DNA from: Streptomyces hyaluromycini | GTDB taxonomy: Bacteria > Actinomycetota > Actinomycetes > Streptomycetales > Streptomycetaceae | Reading direction: 5' to 3' | Assembly (NCBI RefSeq): GCF_002217755.1 | Contig: NZ_BCFL01000017.1 | Coordinates: forward strand, 1 to 64,000 | Length of the DNA: 64,000 bases | In this document: in pieces, positions 48,863 to 57,845 of the stretch | Layout: each line of letters opens with the position of its first letter | Numbering within the stretch: the stretch's first letter is position 1 | The notes under the pieces: model-generated | What the model was told of the DNA's origin: nothing | Database searches by the model: none | Seen by the model: only the letters and a program-made list of their open reading frames with translations | Translations under genes and position numbers: made by a program

Positions 48863-48930
48863 GCGCCCCGCTCTGAAGCGCCCCGGGGGCGCGGGGAACT
48901 GCGCGACAAGCCCCCACCCACCCGCACCCG
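48863..48930 (+). repeat. Dispersed GC-rich intergenic repeat, copy H
   Basis: GCGCCCCGCTCTGAAGCGCC, then CGGGGGCGCGGGGAACTGCG and CGACAAGCCCCCACCC. It starts directly after the aldolase stop codon and precedes the next gene's promoter region. Confidence 0.65.
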
Positions 48931-49002
48931 CCCCCGGACCGCACCCGGCACCCCAATAGGCGCCCGGCCCACCCACCCCGTGGCGAGGTGCACGATGGCG
49001 AC

Positions 49003-50103
49003 ATGAGCGTACGTATCGACATCCCGGGGCTGCGCCCCGAGAGCGTCGCCGTCGTGCCCTCGCCGCTCGCCGAGCTCGGCATGGCACTGCACGCGCTGTC
49101 CGAGCCGGGGCACCACCCCGGCCTCCAGGGCTGGGCGACCGGCGTGACCGCCCGCATGGAGCCGCATCTGGCCGACCGGATGTGCGAGGCGGACTTCCTG
49201 TGGCGGACGACGTTCTCGGACCTGTTCCTGCCGTACGCGGCTCTGCCGGGCGCCGTCCCGGGCGGCACGCTCATGGACGAGCTGGACCAGCTGGACAAGC
49301 TGTCGGACGAGCAGTTCGTGGACGCGGCGCTGGAGTTCACGTGCGCGCTGTCGTACGGCGTCGAGGCACCGGCTCTGCTGTCGGACCCCGCCGCGCGGCG
49401 GCGGGCGCTGGAGGTGGCCGCCTCGCGCGGTCCGCAGCAGGTCCGGTTCGCCCAGCGGCTGCTCGACGACCCGGCGAGCGTGCGTGCCTGGCTGCGCCGG
49501 TTCCTGACGGACTGCGCCGAGGCGTTCTTCGACGAGACCTGGTCACGGCTGCGCCACCAGCTGGCGGCCGACGCCCGGCACAAGACGGAGCTGCTGCGCC
49601 GCAAGGGGCTGGCCGAGGCGCTGGCGGCGGTCTCCCCCGCCGTGACGCTCGACGGCGCGGGCGCGCGGATCACCGTGGACAAGCTCACCGACGGCCACGC
49701 GCGCGTGGCGGCCGACGGCCTGCTGCTGGTGCCCACCAGCCTGGGCCGGCCGCATCTGATGGTGCTGCACCGCTACGGCTGGCAGCCGGTGCTGCACTAC
49801 CCGGTCGGCTCGCCGCAGCTCGCCTCGCCCGCGTCCGTGGAGGAGCTGACGCTGCGGATGGCGGCGCTGTCCCACCCCGTCCGGATGCGGCTGTGCCGGC
49901 ATCTGGCGCGCAGCGCCTGCACCACCAGCGAGCTGGCGCAGGTGCACGGCCTGTCGGCGCCGGAGGTCTCCCGGCATCTGGGCGTGCTCAAGAAGGCGGG
50001 CCTGGTCACGACGCGCCGCCGTGGGCGTTACGTACTGCACCAGCTGGACGTCACGGTCGTCGCCCGGCTCGGCAGCGACTTCCTGGAGGGGATACTCCGC
50101 TGA
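49003..50103 (+). CDS. ArsR-type helix-turn-helix regulator with long N-terminal domain
   Basis: A 366-residue regulator. The last 90 residues form an ArsR-like winged helix (LSHPVRMRLCRHLARSACTT, SELAQVHGLSAPEVSRHLGV, LKKAGLVTTRRRGRYV). Residues 1-270 are a streptomycete-type helical domain (RPESVAVVPSPLAELGMALH, then LDDPASVRAWLRRFLTDCAE); I recall this as the DUF5937 type. The metal-binding cysteines of true ArsR are absent, so the signal is unknown. The ATG at 49003 is used; a GTG at 48988 with GAGG is an alternative. Confidence 0.85.
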   Translation: MSVRIDIPGLRPESVAVVPSPLAELGMALHALSEPGHHPGLQGWATGVTARMEPHLADRMCEADFLWRTTFSDLFLPYAALPGAVPGGTLMDELDQLDKLSDEQFVDAALEFTCALSYGVEAPALLSDPAARRRALEVAASRGPQQVRFAQRLLDDPASVRAWLRRFLTDCAEAFFDETWSRLRHQLAADARHKTELLRRKGLAEALAAVSPAVTLDGAGARITVDKLTDGHARVAADGLLLVPTSLGRPHLMVLHRYGWQPVLHYPVGSPQLASPASVEELTLRMAALSHPVRMRLCRHLARSACTTSELAQVHGLSAPEVSRHLGVLKKAGLVTTRRRGRYVLHQLDVTVVARLGSDFLEGILR

Positions 50104-50129
50104 CCCTTCGGGGCGCTGCCAGGCCGGCG

Positions 50130-50804
50130 TCAGCCGAGTCCGCCGCCCGCCCGCACCAGCCCGGTCTCGTAGGCCAGTACGACCACCTGCACGCGGTCGC
50201 GGAGCCCGAGCTTGGTCAGGATGCGGCCCACGTGGGTCTTCACGGTCGCCTCGGACAGCACCAGCCGGCTCGCGATCTCGCCGTTCGACAGGCCCTGCGC
50301 GACCAGCACCATCACCTCGCGCTCGCGGTCGGTGAGGCGGTCCAGTTCCTGTTGCCGGGGCTCCTTGCCGGCGGAGGGCAGCAGCGGCGCGAAGCGGTCG
50401 AGGAGGCGCCGGGTGGTGGAGGGCGCGACGACGGCGTCGCCGCTGTGCACGGCGCGGATGGCGGCCAGCAGCTCGCCCGGGGGCACGTCCTTGAGCATGA
50501 AGCCGGAGGCGCCCGCCTTCAGCCCCGAGAAGGCGTACTCGTCGAGGTCGAAGGTGGTCAGGATGAGCACCTTGGGCGCGTCGGGCTCGGCGCAGATGCG
50601 GCGGGTGGCCTCCACCCCGTCCAGCTTGGGCATGCGCACGTCCATCAGGACGACGTCCACGGCGGTGGTCCTCAGCACCTGGATGGCCTCGACGCCGTCG
50701 CCCGCCTCCGCGACGACCTCCATGTCCGGCTGGGCCGCGAGCACCATCCGGAACCCGGTGCGCAGCAGCACCTGGTCGTCGACGAGCATCACGCGGATCG
50801 TCAT
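50130..50804 (-). CDS. NarL/FixJ-type response regulator
   Basis: A 224-residue DNA-binding regulator. The receiver domain has VMLVDDQVLLRTGFRMV and the phospho-acceptor Asp in VVLMDVRMPKLDG; the LuxR-type helix-turn-helix reads LTDREREVMVLVAQGLSNGE, then TVKTHVGRILTKLGL. It pairs with the histidine kinase gene just upstream on the same strand (83 bases between). The target genes are unknown; the ATG is at 50804. Confidence 0.93.
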   Translation of the reverse strand: MTIRVMLVDDQVLLRTGFRMVLAAQPDMEVVAEAGDGVEAIQVLRTTAVDVVLMDVRMPKLDGVEATRRICAEPDAPKVLILTTFDLDEYAFSGLKAGASGFMLKDVPPGELLAAIRAVHSGDAVVAPSTTRRLLDRFAPLLPSAGKEPRQQELDRLTDREREVMVLVAQGLSNGEIASRLVLSEATVKTHVGRILTKLGLRDRVQVVVLAYETGLVRAGGGLG

Positions 50805-50887
50805 CGGGTCCTCTTCCGTTTCCGTTCGTCTGTTTGTTCTGGCTTTGTCCGGGCGTGACAGGTGTCAACCGGGGGCGCGCGTCTTTG

Positions 50888-52093
50888 TCAGTGCGCCGGT
50901 TTGAGCGGCAGCAGGGCACTGATGCGGAATCCTCCGCCAGGGCGGGGGCCCGCGTCGAGGGTGCCGCCCACCATGCCGACCCGTTCGCGCATGCCGATCA
51001 GGCCGTGACCCTGGCCGTCGGCGCCGCCGTCCTCGTACATCTCGTGCGGGGCGCCCTTGCCGTCGTCCTCGACCAGCAGTCCGAGTCCGTCGTCGAAGTA
51101 GACCAGCCGCACGCTGGCGCCCGTGTTGGGGCCGCCGTGCTTGCGGGTGTTGGTGAGCGCCTCCTGCACGATCCGGTACGCCGTGAGCTCGACGCCGCTG
51201 GGCAGCGGGCGCGGGGTGCCCTCGACCTTGAAGTCGACGGGCAGGCCGGAGCTGCGGCACTGCTCGACGAGGTCGTCGATCTGCTCGACGTCGGGCTGCG
51301 GGACGTACTCGCCGACCTCCTTGTGCTCGCCGGTGCGCAGCACGCCCAGCAGGCGGCGCATCTCGGCGAGGGCCTGGCGGCCGGTCGAGGAGATCGTCTC
51401 CAGTGCCTTCTTCGCCTGGTCGGGGGCGGCGTCGAGGACGTAGGCGGCGCCGTCGGCCTGGACCACCATCACGGACACGTTGTGCGCGACCACGTCGTGC
51501 AGCTCGCGCGCGATCCGGGCGCGCTCGGCGGCGACCGCGACCTTGGCCTGCGCCTCGCGCTCCTTCTCCAGCCGGGCGGCACGCTCCTCCAGCTGCGCGA
51601 AGTAGGCACGGCGGGTGCGCATGGAGTCACCGAGCACCCAGGCGAGCACGAACGGCACCGTCTGGAACAGCACGATCGCGATGTGCCCCGGGAAACTCGC
51701 CTCCTGCTGCGGCCACCTGATCTGCGCCAGGGGCGCCGCGCACAGCCCGGCGTAGAGACCGAACCGCGACGCCCAGCGCGCGCCGACGGCGGCGTTCGTA
51801 CACACGATCACCAGCATGGCGAAGTTGGAGACGGTCGTCTCCACGTCCAGCACCAGCTGGGCCAGGCCGGTGGCCGCGGCCAGCAGCAGCATCGGCTCCG
51901 GGAACCGGCGGCGCAGCGCGACGACGACGCTCATCACGACGGACACGGCCAGCATGGCGGCCCTGGGTCCGTGGTGCCCCTCGTTCCCGCCGAGCTTCCA
52001 GATGCTCGCGCCGGAGATCCCGAGCAGGGCGACGGCCCAGAAGCTGTCGACCCACGTCGGGTGCCTGCGGAGGAAGTCATAGAGGCGCTGCAC
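50888..52093 (-). CDS. Sensor histidine kinase, HisKA_3 type
   Basis: A 401-residue membrane kinase. Four to six hydrophobic helices occupy the first 170 residues (VDSFWAVALLGISGASIW onward), with no large outer domain, then a coiled segment and the phospho-acceptor His in RIARELHDVVAHNVSVMV. The ATP-binding part has the N-box EALTNTRKHG and G-box GQGHGLIGMRERVGMVGG. It partners the NarL-type regulator that follows. GTG start at 52093. Confidence 0.93.
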   Translation of the reverse strand: MQRLYDFLRRHPTWVDSFWAVALLGISGASIWKLGGNEGHHGPRAAMLAVSVVMSVVVALRRRFPEPMLLLAAATGLAQLVLDVETTVSNFAMLVIVCTNAAVGARWASRFGLYAGLCAAPLAQIRWPQQEASFPGHIAIVLFQTVPFVLAWVLGDSMRTRRAYFAQLEERAARLEKEREAQAKVAVAAERARIARELHDVVAHNVSVMVVQADGAAYVLDAAPDQAKKALETISSTGRQALAEMRRLLGVLRTGEHKEVGEYVPQPDVEQIDDLVEQCRSSGLPVDFKVEGTPRPLPSGVELTAYRIVQEALTNTRKHGGPNTGASVRLVYFDDGLGLLVEDDGKGAPHEMYEDGGADGQGHGLIGMRERVGMVGGTLDAGPRPGGGFRISALLPLKPAH

Positions 52094-52211
52094 GTAACCC
52101 AGAGTAGGGAAGCGTGATAGGTGCAGGGGTCAACCGGAGGGCCGATCCCTGTTCCGCACGCGTACTCCGCAAGGTGGAGAAGGTGATCACCTGTGCGCCT
52201 AGTCTGGCCCG

Positions 52212-53234
52212 GTGACGGATGAGGCGACGCGAGAGACGGCAGAGGACGCCCGTGGCTGGCGGGCGGCCACCGAGGCGGCCCTGTACGGCCCCGGCGGCTT
52301 CTACCGCCGCCCGGAGGGCCCGGCCGGGCACTTCCGTACGTCGGTGCACGCCTCACGGCTGTTCGCCGAGGCCGTGGCCGAACTGCTGTGCCGGGTCGAC
52401 GAGGCCCTGGACCGCCCCGGGACGCTGGACTTCGTCGACATGGGCGCCGGCCGGGGCGAGCTGGTCACCGGCGTGCTCGCGGCCCTGCCCGCCGGCGTGG
52501 CGGCACGCGTGCGTGCGTACGCCGTCGACCTCGCCGACCGCCCGTCGGGCCTTCCCGACCGGATCACCTGGCTGGCCGAGCTCCCGCGCACGGTCAGCGG
52601 CCTGGTCTTCGCCAACGAGTGGCTGGACAACGTGCCGGTCGAGGTCGCCGAGGTGGACGCGGCCGGGGTGCCCCGGCTGGTGCTGGTCCGGCGGGACGGC
52701 GCCGAACTGCTGGGGCGGCCGGTGTCGGGCGCGGAGGCGGAGTGGCTCGCGCGGTGGTGGCCGCTGGGTGCCGAGCCGGGACTGCGCGCGGAGATCGGGC
52801 TGCCCCGGGACCAGGCGTGGGCGACCGCCGTCACCAGCCTCCAGAGAGGCCTCGCGGTGGCCGTGGACTATGCGCACACCGTGGCCGCGCGCCCCCCGTT
52901 CGGGACGCTCACCGGCTTCCGGGAGGGGCGCGGGACGGCACCCGTGCCGGACGGGTCGTGCGACATCACGGCGCACGTCGCACTGGACGCCTGCGCGGCG
53001 CTCGACCCGGCGCTGAGGCTGCCCGAGGCACTCCTGTGCACGCAACGCAACGCCCTGCGCGCCCTGGGCCTGATCGGCGCGCGCCCCCCGCTCACGCTCG
53101 CCTCCACGCACCCCACCGCCTATGTGCGCGCCCTGTCGACCGCCGGAGAGGCCGCCGAACTCACCGCCCCCGGCGGCCTCGGCGACTTCGGCTGGCTGCT
53201 CCAGCCGGTGGGCATCGAGAACCCGCTGCTCTAG
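52212..53234 (+). CDS. midA: MidA/NDUFAF7-family SAM-dependent methyltransferase
   Basis: A 340-residue class I methyltransferase. It carries [20 protein letters not shown], motif [33 protein letters not shown] and VDYAHT, each with a counterpart in the MidA/NDUFAF7 family. The mitochondrial member dimethylates Arg85 of complex I subunit NDUFS2 (established). Here the neighbouring, convergent gene encodes NuoD, the bacterial NDUFS2, and keeps that Arg. Some segments deviate from the family (MGAGRGEL for the usual GPGRG form). The GTG at 52212 is the start. Confidence 0.8.
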   Translation: MTDEATRETAEDARGWRAATEAALYGPGGFYRRPEGPAGHFRTSVHASRLFAEAVAELLCRVDEALDRPGTLDFVDMGAGRGELVTGVLAALPAGVAARVRAYAVDLADRPSGLPDRITWLAELPRTVSGLVFANEWLDNVPVEVAEVDAAGVPRLVLVRRDGAELLGRPVSGAEAEWLARWWPLGAEPGLRAEIGLPRDQAWATAVTSLQRGLAVAVDYAHTVAARPPFGTLTGFREGRGTAPVPDGSCDITAHVALDACAALDPALRLPEALLCTQRNALRALGLIGARPPLTLASTHPTAYVRALSTAGEAAELTAPGGLGDFGWLLQPVGIENPLL

Positions 53235-53245
53235 CCCTCGGCCCT

Positions 53246-53348
53246 GCTTGCCGCCTGCTTGCCGCCCGTTTTCCGCCCGTTGTCCGCTACTTGCCGTTAC
53301 TCGTCGCCACTTGTCGTTACTTGCCGTTACTTGTCGTTACTTGTCGAT
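53246..53348 (+). repeat. Short degenerate repeats between the MidA and nuoD genes
   Basis: About four units of 11 bp (TGCTTGCCGCC type, 53246-53288) pass into about six units of 10 bp (ACTTGTCGTT type, 53289-53348). The array covers most of the gap and runs into the last codons and stop of the nuoD gene. Expansion or shrinkage could shift the nuoD 3' end. Confidence 0.75.
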
Positions 53349-54488
53349 GTCTCCCACCACGAAGAACATCGACCCGAGGATCGCGACCATGTCCGCCACC
53401 AGCGTCCCCGGCAGCAGCTCGGTCAGGGCCTGGATGTTGTTGTACGACGCCGAGCGCAGCTTCAGCCGGTACGGGGTCTTCTCGCCCTTGCTGACGAGGT
53501 AGTAGCCGTTGATGCCGAGGGGGTTCTCGGTCCAGGCGTAGGTGTGGCCCTCGGGCGCCTTGAGGACCTTGGGGAGCCGCTGGTTGATCGGTCCCGGCGG
53601 CAGGTCGGCGAGCCGGTCCAGGCAGGCGTCGGCCAGGTCCAGGGCGATGTGCGTCTGCTCCAGGAGGCACTCGAAGCGGGCCAGGCAGTCGCCCTCGGTC
53701 CGGGTGACGACCTTCAGGGTGTCCTGGAGCTCGCCGTAGGCCAGGTAGGGCTCGTCGCGGCGCAGGTCGAAGTCGACCCCCGAGGCGCGCGCGATGGGCC
53801 CGCTGACGCCGTACGCGTGCACGGCCTCCGGCGCGAGGGCGCCCACGCCGCGGGTGCGGCCGCGGAAGATCTCGTTGCCGAGGACCAGGTCGTCGAAGAC
53901 GTCCATGCGGGAGCGCACGGCGGACACGGCGCCACGCGCGCGTGCGGTCCAGCCGGCCGGCAGGTCCTCCTTGAGGCCGCCGACGCGGTTGAACATGTAG
54001 TGCATGCGTCCGCCGGAGACCTCCTCCATGACGTTCTGCAGCACCTCCCGCTCGCGGAACGCGTAGAAGACCGGGGTGATCCCGCCCAGCTCCAGCGGAT
54101 AGGAGCCGAGGAACATCAGGTGGTTGAGGACCCGGTTCAGCTCGGCGAGCAGGGTGCGCGTCCACACCGCGCGGACGGGCACCTCCATGCCCAGCATGCG
54201 CTCGACGGCGAGGACCACGCCCAGCTCGTTGGAGAAGGCCGACAGCCAGTCGTGGCGGTTGGCGAGCATGATGATCTGCCGGTAGTCGCGTGCTTCGAAG
54301 AGCTTCTCCGCGCCGCGGTGCATATAGCCGATCACCGGCTCCGCGGAGACGATCCGCTCGCCGTCCAGCACGAGCTTCAGCCGCAGCACGCCGTGCGTGG
54401 AGGGGTGCTGGGGGCCGATGTTGAGCACCATGTCGGTGCTCTCCGCGGCGCCGCCGATCCCGACCGTGGTCTCCGTCGTAGGCGTCAT
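53337..54488 (-). CDS. nuoD2: NADH-quinone oxidoreductase subunit D, orphan paralogue (NuoD2)
   Basis: A 383-residue homologue of the complex I 49-kDa subunit, related to NiFe-hydrogenase large subunits. The N-terminus reads [20 protein letters not shown] and then [11 protein letters not shown], with Asp19-Met20 as the lead-in. It keeps His32 (bovine His59) and Arg58 (bovine Arg85). Trp81 occupies the place of bovine Tyr108, the quinone-head ligand. No other nuo gene is in the window, so it is an orphan outside a nuo cluster. S. coelicolor nuoD2 is a comparable gene (recalled). The ATG at 54488 is the start. Confidence 0.88.
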   Translation of the reverse strand: MTPTTETTVGIGGAAESTDMVLNIGPQHPSTHGVLRLKLVLDGERIVSAEPVIGYMHRGAEKLFEARDYRQIIMLANRHDWLSAFSNELGVVLAVERMLGMEVPVRAVWTRTLLAELNRVLNHLMFLGSYPLELGGITPVFYAFREREVLQNVMEEVSGGRMHYMFNRVGGLKEDLPAGWTARARGAVSAVRSRMDVFDDLVLGNEIFRGRTRGVGALAPEAVHAYGVSGPIARASGVDFDLRRDEPYLAYGELQDTLKVVTRTEGDCLARFECLLEQTHIALDLADACLDRLADLPPGPINQRLPKVLKAPEGHTYAWTENPLGINGYYLVSKGEKTPYRLKLRSASYNNIQALTELLPGTLVADMVAILGSMFFVVGDIDK

Positions 54489-54519
54489 GGTTCCAGTCTC
54501 CCCTACGTACGCTGGCCCT

Positions 54520-55023
54520 ATGGAGACGGGGAGCGCCGCCGGCGCCGAGACGACGGGGACCGAGCCGGAGTGGACGGGGCTGCCGCCGGGGCTGCTGCGG
54601 ATGCGCCGGCTGCTGCTGGTGGTGTGGCTGGGGCTGCTCGCCCTGGCCGTGGGACTGCTGCTGGGCCTGTTCGCGGGCCCGGTGTGGGCGGCCTTCGCGC
54701 TGCTGCCGCTGGCCGTGCTGGCCTGGGGCTGGGTGCTGTTGGGCCGCAACTGGCGCTCCTGGCGGTACGCCGAGCGCGCCGACGACCTGCTGATCACGCG
54801 CGGGGTGCTGTGGCGCGAGGAGACCGTGGTGCCGTACGGGCGGATGCAGCTGGTGGAGGTGACCTCGGGGCCGGTCGAACGGCACTTCGGGCTCGCCAGT
54901 GTGCAGCTGCACACCGCGGCCGCGGCCACCGACGCGACGATCCCCGGGCTCGACCCGGCCGAGGCGGAACGGCTGCGTGACCGGCTCACCGAGCTCGGCG
55001 AGGCCCGATCGGCGGGGCTGTGA
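54520..55023 (+). CDS. Membrane PH-like (bPH2) domain protein, small partner
   Basis: A 167-residue protein with two hydrophobic helices ([20 protein letters not shown] and the following Ala/Leu-rich one), then one bacterial PH-like domain ([40 protein letters not shown]). It overlaps the next gene by four bases (GTGA), and the pair mirrors the YdbS/YdbT arrangement known in Firmicutes. The function is unknown; membrane-linked structural or stress roles are guessed. Confidence 0.82.
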   Translation: METGSAAGAETTGTEPEWTGLPPGLLRMRRLLLVVWLGLLALAVGLLLGLFAGPVWAAFALLPLAVLAWGWVLLGRNWRSWRYAERADDLLITRGVLWREETVVPYGRMQLVEVTSGPVERHFGLASVQLHTAAAATDATIPGLDPAEAERLRDRLTELGEARSAGL

Positions 55024-56348
55024 CCGCGCCGGGCGTCGAGGGCGCCATAGGCGCGGGCAAGGCCGTGGGCGAGCGGCGGCTGCACCCGGTGACGCCGTTC
55101 CGGCGGGCGTGGGCGCCGGTCGCGGTGCTCACCGGCTGGGCGGTGCACGACCCGAACCAGGCGCAGGAGCAGCTGACGAAGCTGACCACGACCATGGTCC
55201 TGGGCGGACTCGCCGTCCTGGTCACGGCGGGGGCCCTCTACGGCTTCCTGACCTGGTGGTTCACCTACTTCTCGGTGACCGACAGCGAACTTCGGATACG
55301 CACCGGCCTGCTGTTCCGGCGCACCGCGCACATCCGGCTGGAGCGGATCCAGGCCGTCGACATCACCCAGCCGCTCCTCGCGCGCGTGGCGGGCGTCGCG
55401 AAGCTGCGCATAGACGTCGTCGGCACCGACAAGAAGGACGAACTGGCCTTCCTGGGCCAGGGCGAGGCGCGTCGGCTCCGCGCGGAGCTGCTCGCGCGTG
55501 CCGCCGGGTTCGCGCCCGAGACGGCGCACGAGGTCGGCGAGGCGCCGGCGCACGAGCTGATGCGCGTGCCCCCGAACAAGCTCGCGATCTCGATCCTGCT
55601 GACGGGCGCCACCTGGGGCTCGCTGGCCGCCGCCCTCGTCGCCCCGCCGTTCCTCTGGCTGACCACCCACAGCGTGTGGACGGTCCTCGCCACCGCCGTG
55701 CCGCTGCTCGGCGCCGCGGCCACGACCAGTGTGGGGCGGTTCGTCGGGGAGTACGACTGGACGGTCGGGGAGTCCCCGGACGGGCTGCGCATCGACCACG
55801 GGCTGCTCGACCGCACGCACGAGACGGTGCCGCCGGGGCGGGTGCAGACGGTGCGGATCGTGGAGCCGCTGCTGTGGCGGCCGCTGCGCTGGGTGCGGGT
55901 GGAGCTGGACGTGGCCGGGTCGGCGAACTCCGTACTGGTGCCGGTCGCCCCGCGCGCGGTCGCCGAGTCGGTCGTCGCGCGCGTGCTGCCCGGTGTGACC
56001 GTCCCCCGTGAGCTGCTGCGGCCGCCGGGACGGGCCCGGTGGTGCGTGCCGCTGTGGTGGCGCGGGTACGGGCTCGCGGTCACGGACGCGGTGTTCGCGG
56101 CGCGGCACGGGCTGCTGCGCCGGCGCCTCGCGCTCGTCCCGCACGCCAAGGTCCAGAGCGTACGGCTGACCCAGGGGCCCTGGGGGCGGCTGTGGCGGCT
56201 CGCGGACGTCCATGTGGACACGGGGGCCAACAAGACCGTGACGGCCCGCCTGCGGGGCGCCGAGGAGGCCGCGTCGCTGCTGCGGGAGCAGGCCGAGCGG
56301 TCACGGACGGGGCGCCGGACCGCGCGGCCGGACCGCTGGATGGCGTGA
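55020..56348 (+). CDS. Membrane PH-like (bPH2) domain protein, large partner
   Basis: A 442-residue protein with repeated bPH2-like units: EEQ-free start, helix ([20 protein letters not shown]), unit 1 ([40 protein letters not shown]), further helices, then unit 2 ([20 protein letters not shown]) and unit 3 near the C-terminus ([20 protein letters not shown]). This matches YdbT-type proteins. It is the second gene of the PH pair and ends shortly before repeat copy I. Confidence 0.82.
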   Translation: MTAPGVEGAIGAGKAVGERRLHPVTPFRRAWAPVAVLTGWAVHDPNQAQEQLTKLTTTMVLGGLAVLVTAGALYGFLTWWFTYFSVTDSELRIRTGLLFRRTAHIRLERIQAVDITQPLLARVAGVAKLRIDVVGTDKKDELAFLGQGEARRLRAELLARAAGFAPETAHEVGEAPAHELMRVPPNKLAISILLTGATWGSLAAALVAPPFLWLTTHSVWTVLATAVPLLGAAATTSVGRFVGEYDWTVGESPDGLRIDHGLLDRTHETVPPGRVQTVRIVEPLLWRPLRWVRVELDVAGSANSVLVPVAPRAVAESVVARVLPGVTVPRELLRPPGRARWCVPLWWRGYGLAVTDAVFAARHGLLRRRLALVPHAKVQSVRLTQGPWGRLWRLADVHVDTGANKTVTARLRGAEEAASLLREQAERSRTGRRTARPDRWMA

Positions 56349-56366
56349 CGGCCGGCCCGGCCGGTG

Positions 56367-56521
56367 GTCGGGTGCGGGTGGGTGGGGCTGGTCGCGCAGT
56401 TCCCCGCGCCCCTGAAGGGGCGCTCACCGCAGCGCCCTGTTTTTAGGGGCGCGGGGCCGTATTTGATATGCGGCTGCCGCCGCGTGGGCGCGACCAGCCC
56501 CCACGCACCCGCACCCGACCA
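56367..56521. repeat. Dispersed GC-rich repeat, copy I: two inverted copies facing each other
   Basis: A reverse copy at 56367-56423 (GGTGGGGCTGGTCGCGCAGT, CCCCGCGCCCCTGAAGGGGC) faces a forward copy at 56431-56521 (GGGGCGCGGGGCCGTATTTG, GCGCGACCAGCCCCC). The outer arms at 56367-56397 and 56490-56521 are near-perfect inverted repeats, so a very long stem can form. It lies between two convergent genes. Confidence 0.8.
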
Positions 56522-56557
56522 CCGACCGACCGTCCCCGGCTCAGAACCGCCGCGTGT

Positions 56558-57748
56558 TCAGGACGCGGCGCTGCGCAGGCCGCCGAGGTTGATCTGCTCC
56601 GTCTCGTCGTGCGCGGTCAGGTCGATGACCTGGCCGACGCCCCGCGCCTGCGCGTCGGCGGGCTTGAACTCGGCCTCGGACTCGGCCTTGTGGAGCGCGA
56701 GCGCCTCCTGGCCGACGACGTCCGCGAGGTCCTCGTTGTGCATGGCGTCCAGCCCGCCCGCGGGCGAGCCCTTCTGGGTGCCGAAGAAGTCGAAGCCGCC
56801 GGTGACCAGCGGGCGCGGGATCGGCGCGGCCGGCAGGACCGCCACCGCGGTCGGCACCGTGAAGTGCCCCGAGGGCTTCACGGAGTTGACGGACGGTGCC
56901 GTCGTGGGGTGGACGTCCTGCTCGGCCGGCTCCGGGGTGGTGTCCTCCGGCCCGGCCGTGGTGGCGGCGGCCGCGCGCGTGTGCCCGTCGGCCGCCTCGG
57001 GCTGCCCCTGCGCCTCGTCCTCCGGCGCGGTCTCGCCCTTCGGGGCCTCGGGCTCGGCGGCCGTCTCCGCCGTGCCCTCGGTGCCCGCGTCGGCCTCGGC
57101 CGCCGGGGCGTCCTTCTCGTCGAAGCGGGCCAATGCCACCTTGGCCCGCAGGAACAGCTTGGAACCCTCCGGCGAGAAGACCGCGGGAGTCGTCTCCTCG
57201 ACCGTCGGCTCCCCGGACTTCTCGTCGACGGCCGCCGCGGGCTCCTCGGCCTCTTCCGCACTCCGGGCGGCGGGGAGCTCGTTCGACGGCGCGGTGGCCT
57301 CGATCTCCAGCAGGCGGCGGCCCTCCAGGGCGCTCGCACGCTCGGTCTCGGCCGTGGCGTAGCGGCGCAGCAGGGACGCGTGCTCGTTGCGCAGTCCCGC
57401 CAGCTCCGCCCGCTTGGCGCGCAGCCGCTGCTCCAGCTTGGCGCGCAGCTCCCGCGACTCCTCCAGGTCGGTCTCCAGCTCGGCGATCCGCTCCTCGTGG
57501 CGCCACTCGTCGCTCGCACGCGCGCGTGACAGGTCGGCCACCTGCTTGCCCGCGTCGGTGTCCCAGCGCCGCATGACGGCGGCGCCGACGGCCGCGGTGG
57601 CCGCGGCTATCGCGGCCAGGGTGCGCAGCACCGTCGGTTGGGAGAACAACCAGGGGCCCAGAGCGCAGACGAGGGAGACACCGGCGATCGCCGAGGGAGG
57701 CAACAGCCTGTGCAAAGGCGGGGAATGACGGTGACGTCCACGTGGCAT
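56558..57748 (-). CDS. Membrane protein with coiled coil and acidic disordered region, function unknown
   Basis: A 396-residue protein. A basic start (PRGRHRHSPPLHRLLPPSA) leads to two hydrophobic helices (about residues 19-60), then a coiled coil (EERIAELETDLEESRELRAK to the RRYATAET region, about residues 80-145). A long Ala/Glu/Pro-rich disordered region and a Gly-rich end (GGFDFFGTQKGSPAGG) follow. No enzyme motif is seen. The start at 57748 is preferred to GTG 57823 because the latter adds an unconserved stretch. The 97 bases to the esterase gene show nothing. Confidence 0.7.
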   Translation of the reverse strand: MPRGRHRHSPPLHRLLPPSAIAGVSLVCALGPWLFSQPTVLRTLAAIAAATAAVGAAVMRRWDTDAGKQVADLSRARASDEWRHEERIAELETDLEESRELRAKLEQRLRAKRAELAGLRNEHASLLRRYATAETERASALEGRRLLEIEATAPSNELPAARSAEEAEEPAAAVDEKSGEPTVEETTPAVFSPEGSKLFLRAKVALARFDEKDAPAAEADAGTEGTAETAAEPEAPKGETAPEDEAQGQPEAADGHTRAAAATTAGPEDTTPEPAEQDVHPTTAPSVNSVKPSGHFTVPTAVAVLPAAPIPRPLVTGGFDFFGTQKGSPAGGLDAMHNEDLADVVGQEALALHKAESEAEFKPADAQARGVGQVIDLTAHDETEQINLGGLRSAAS

Positions 57749-57845
57749 GGCCAGAAACTTACCGCGCGTAGGCGAATCGTGGTGCCCCGGGCCGTAAAAA
57801 CACAGCGACAACGAAGTCTTCACCCGGTATCGGCAGGGCCGGGAC

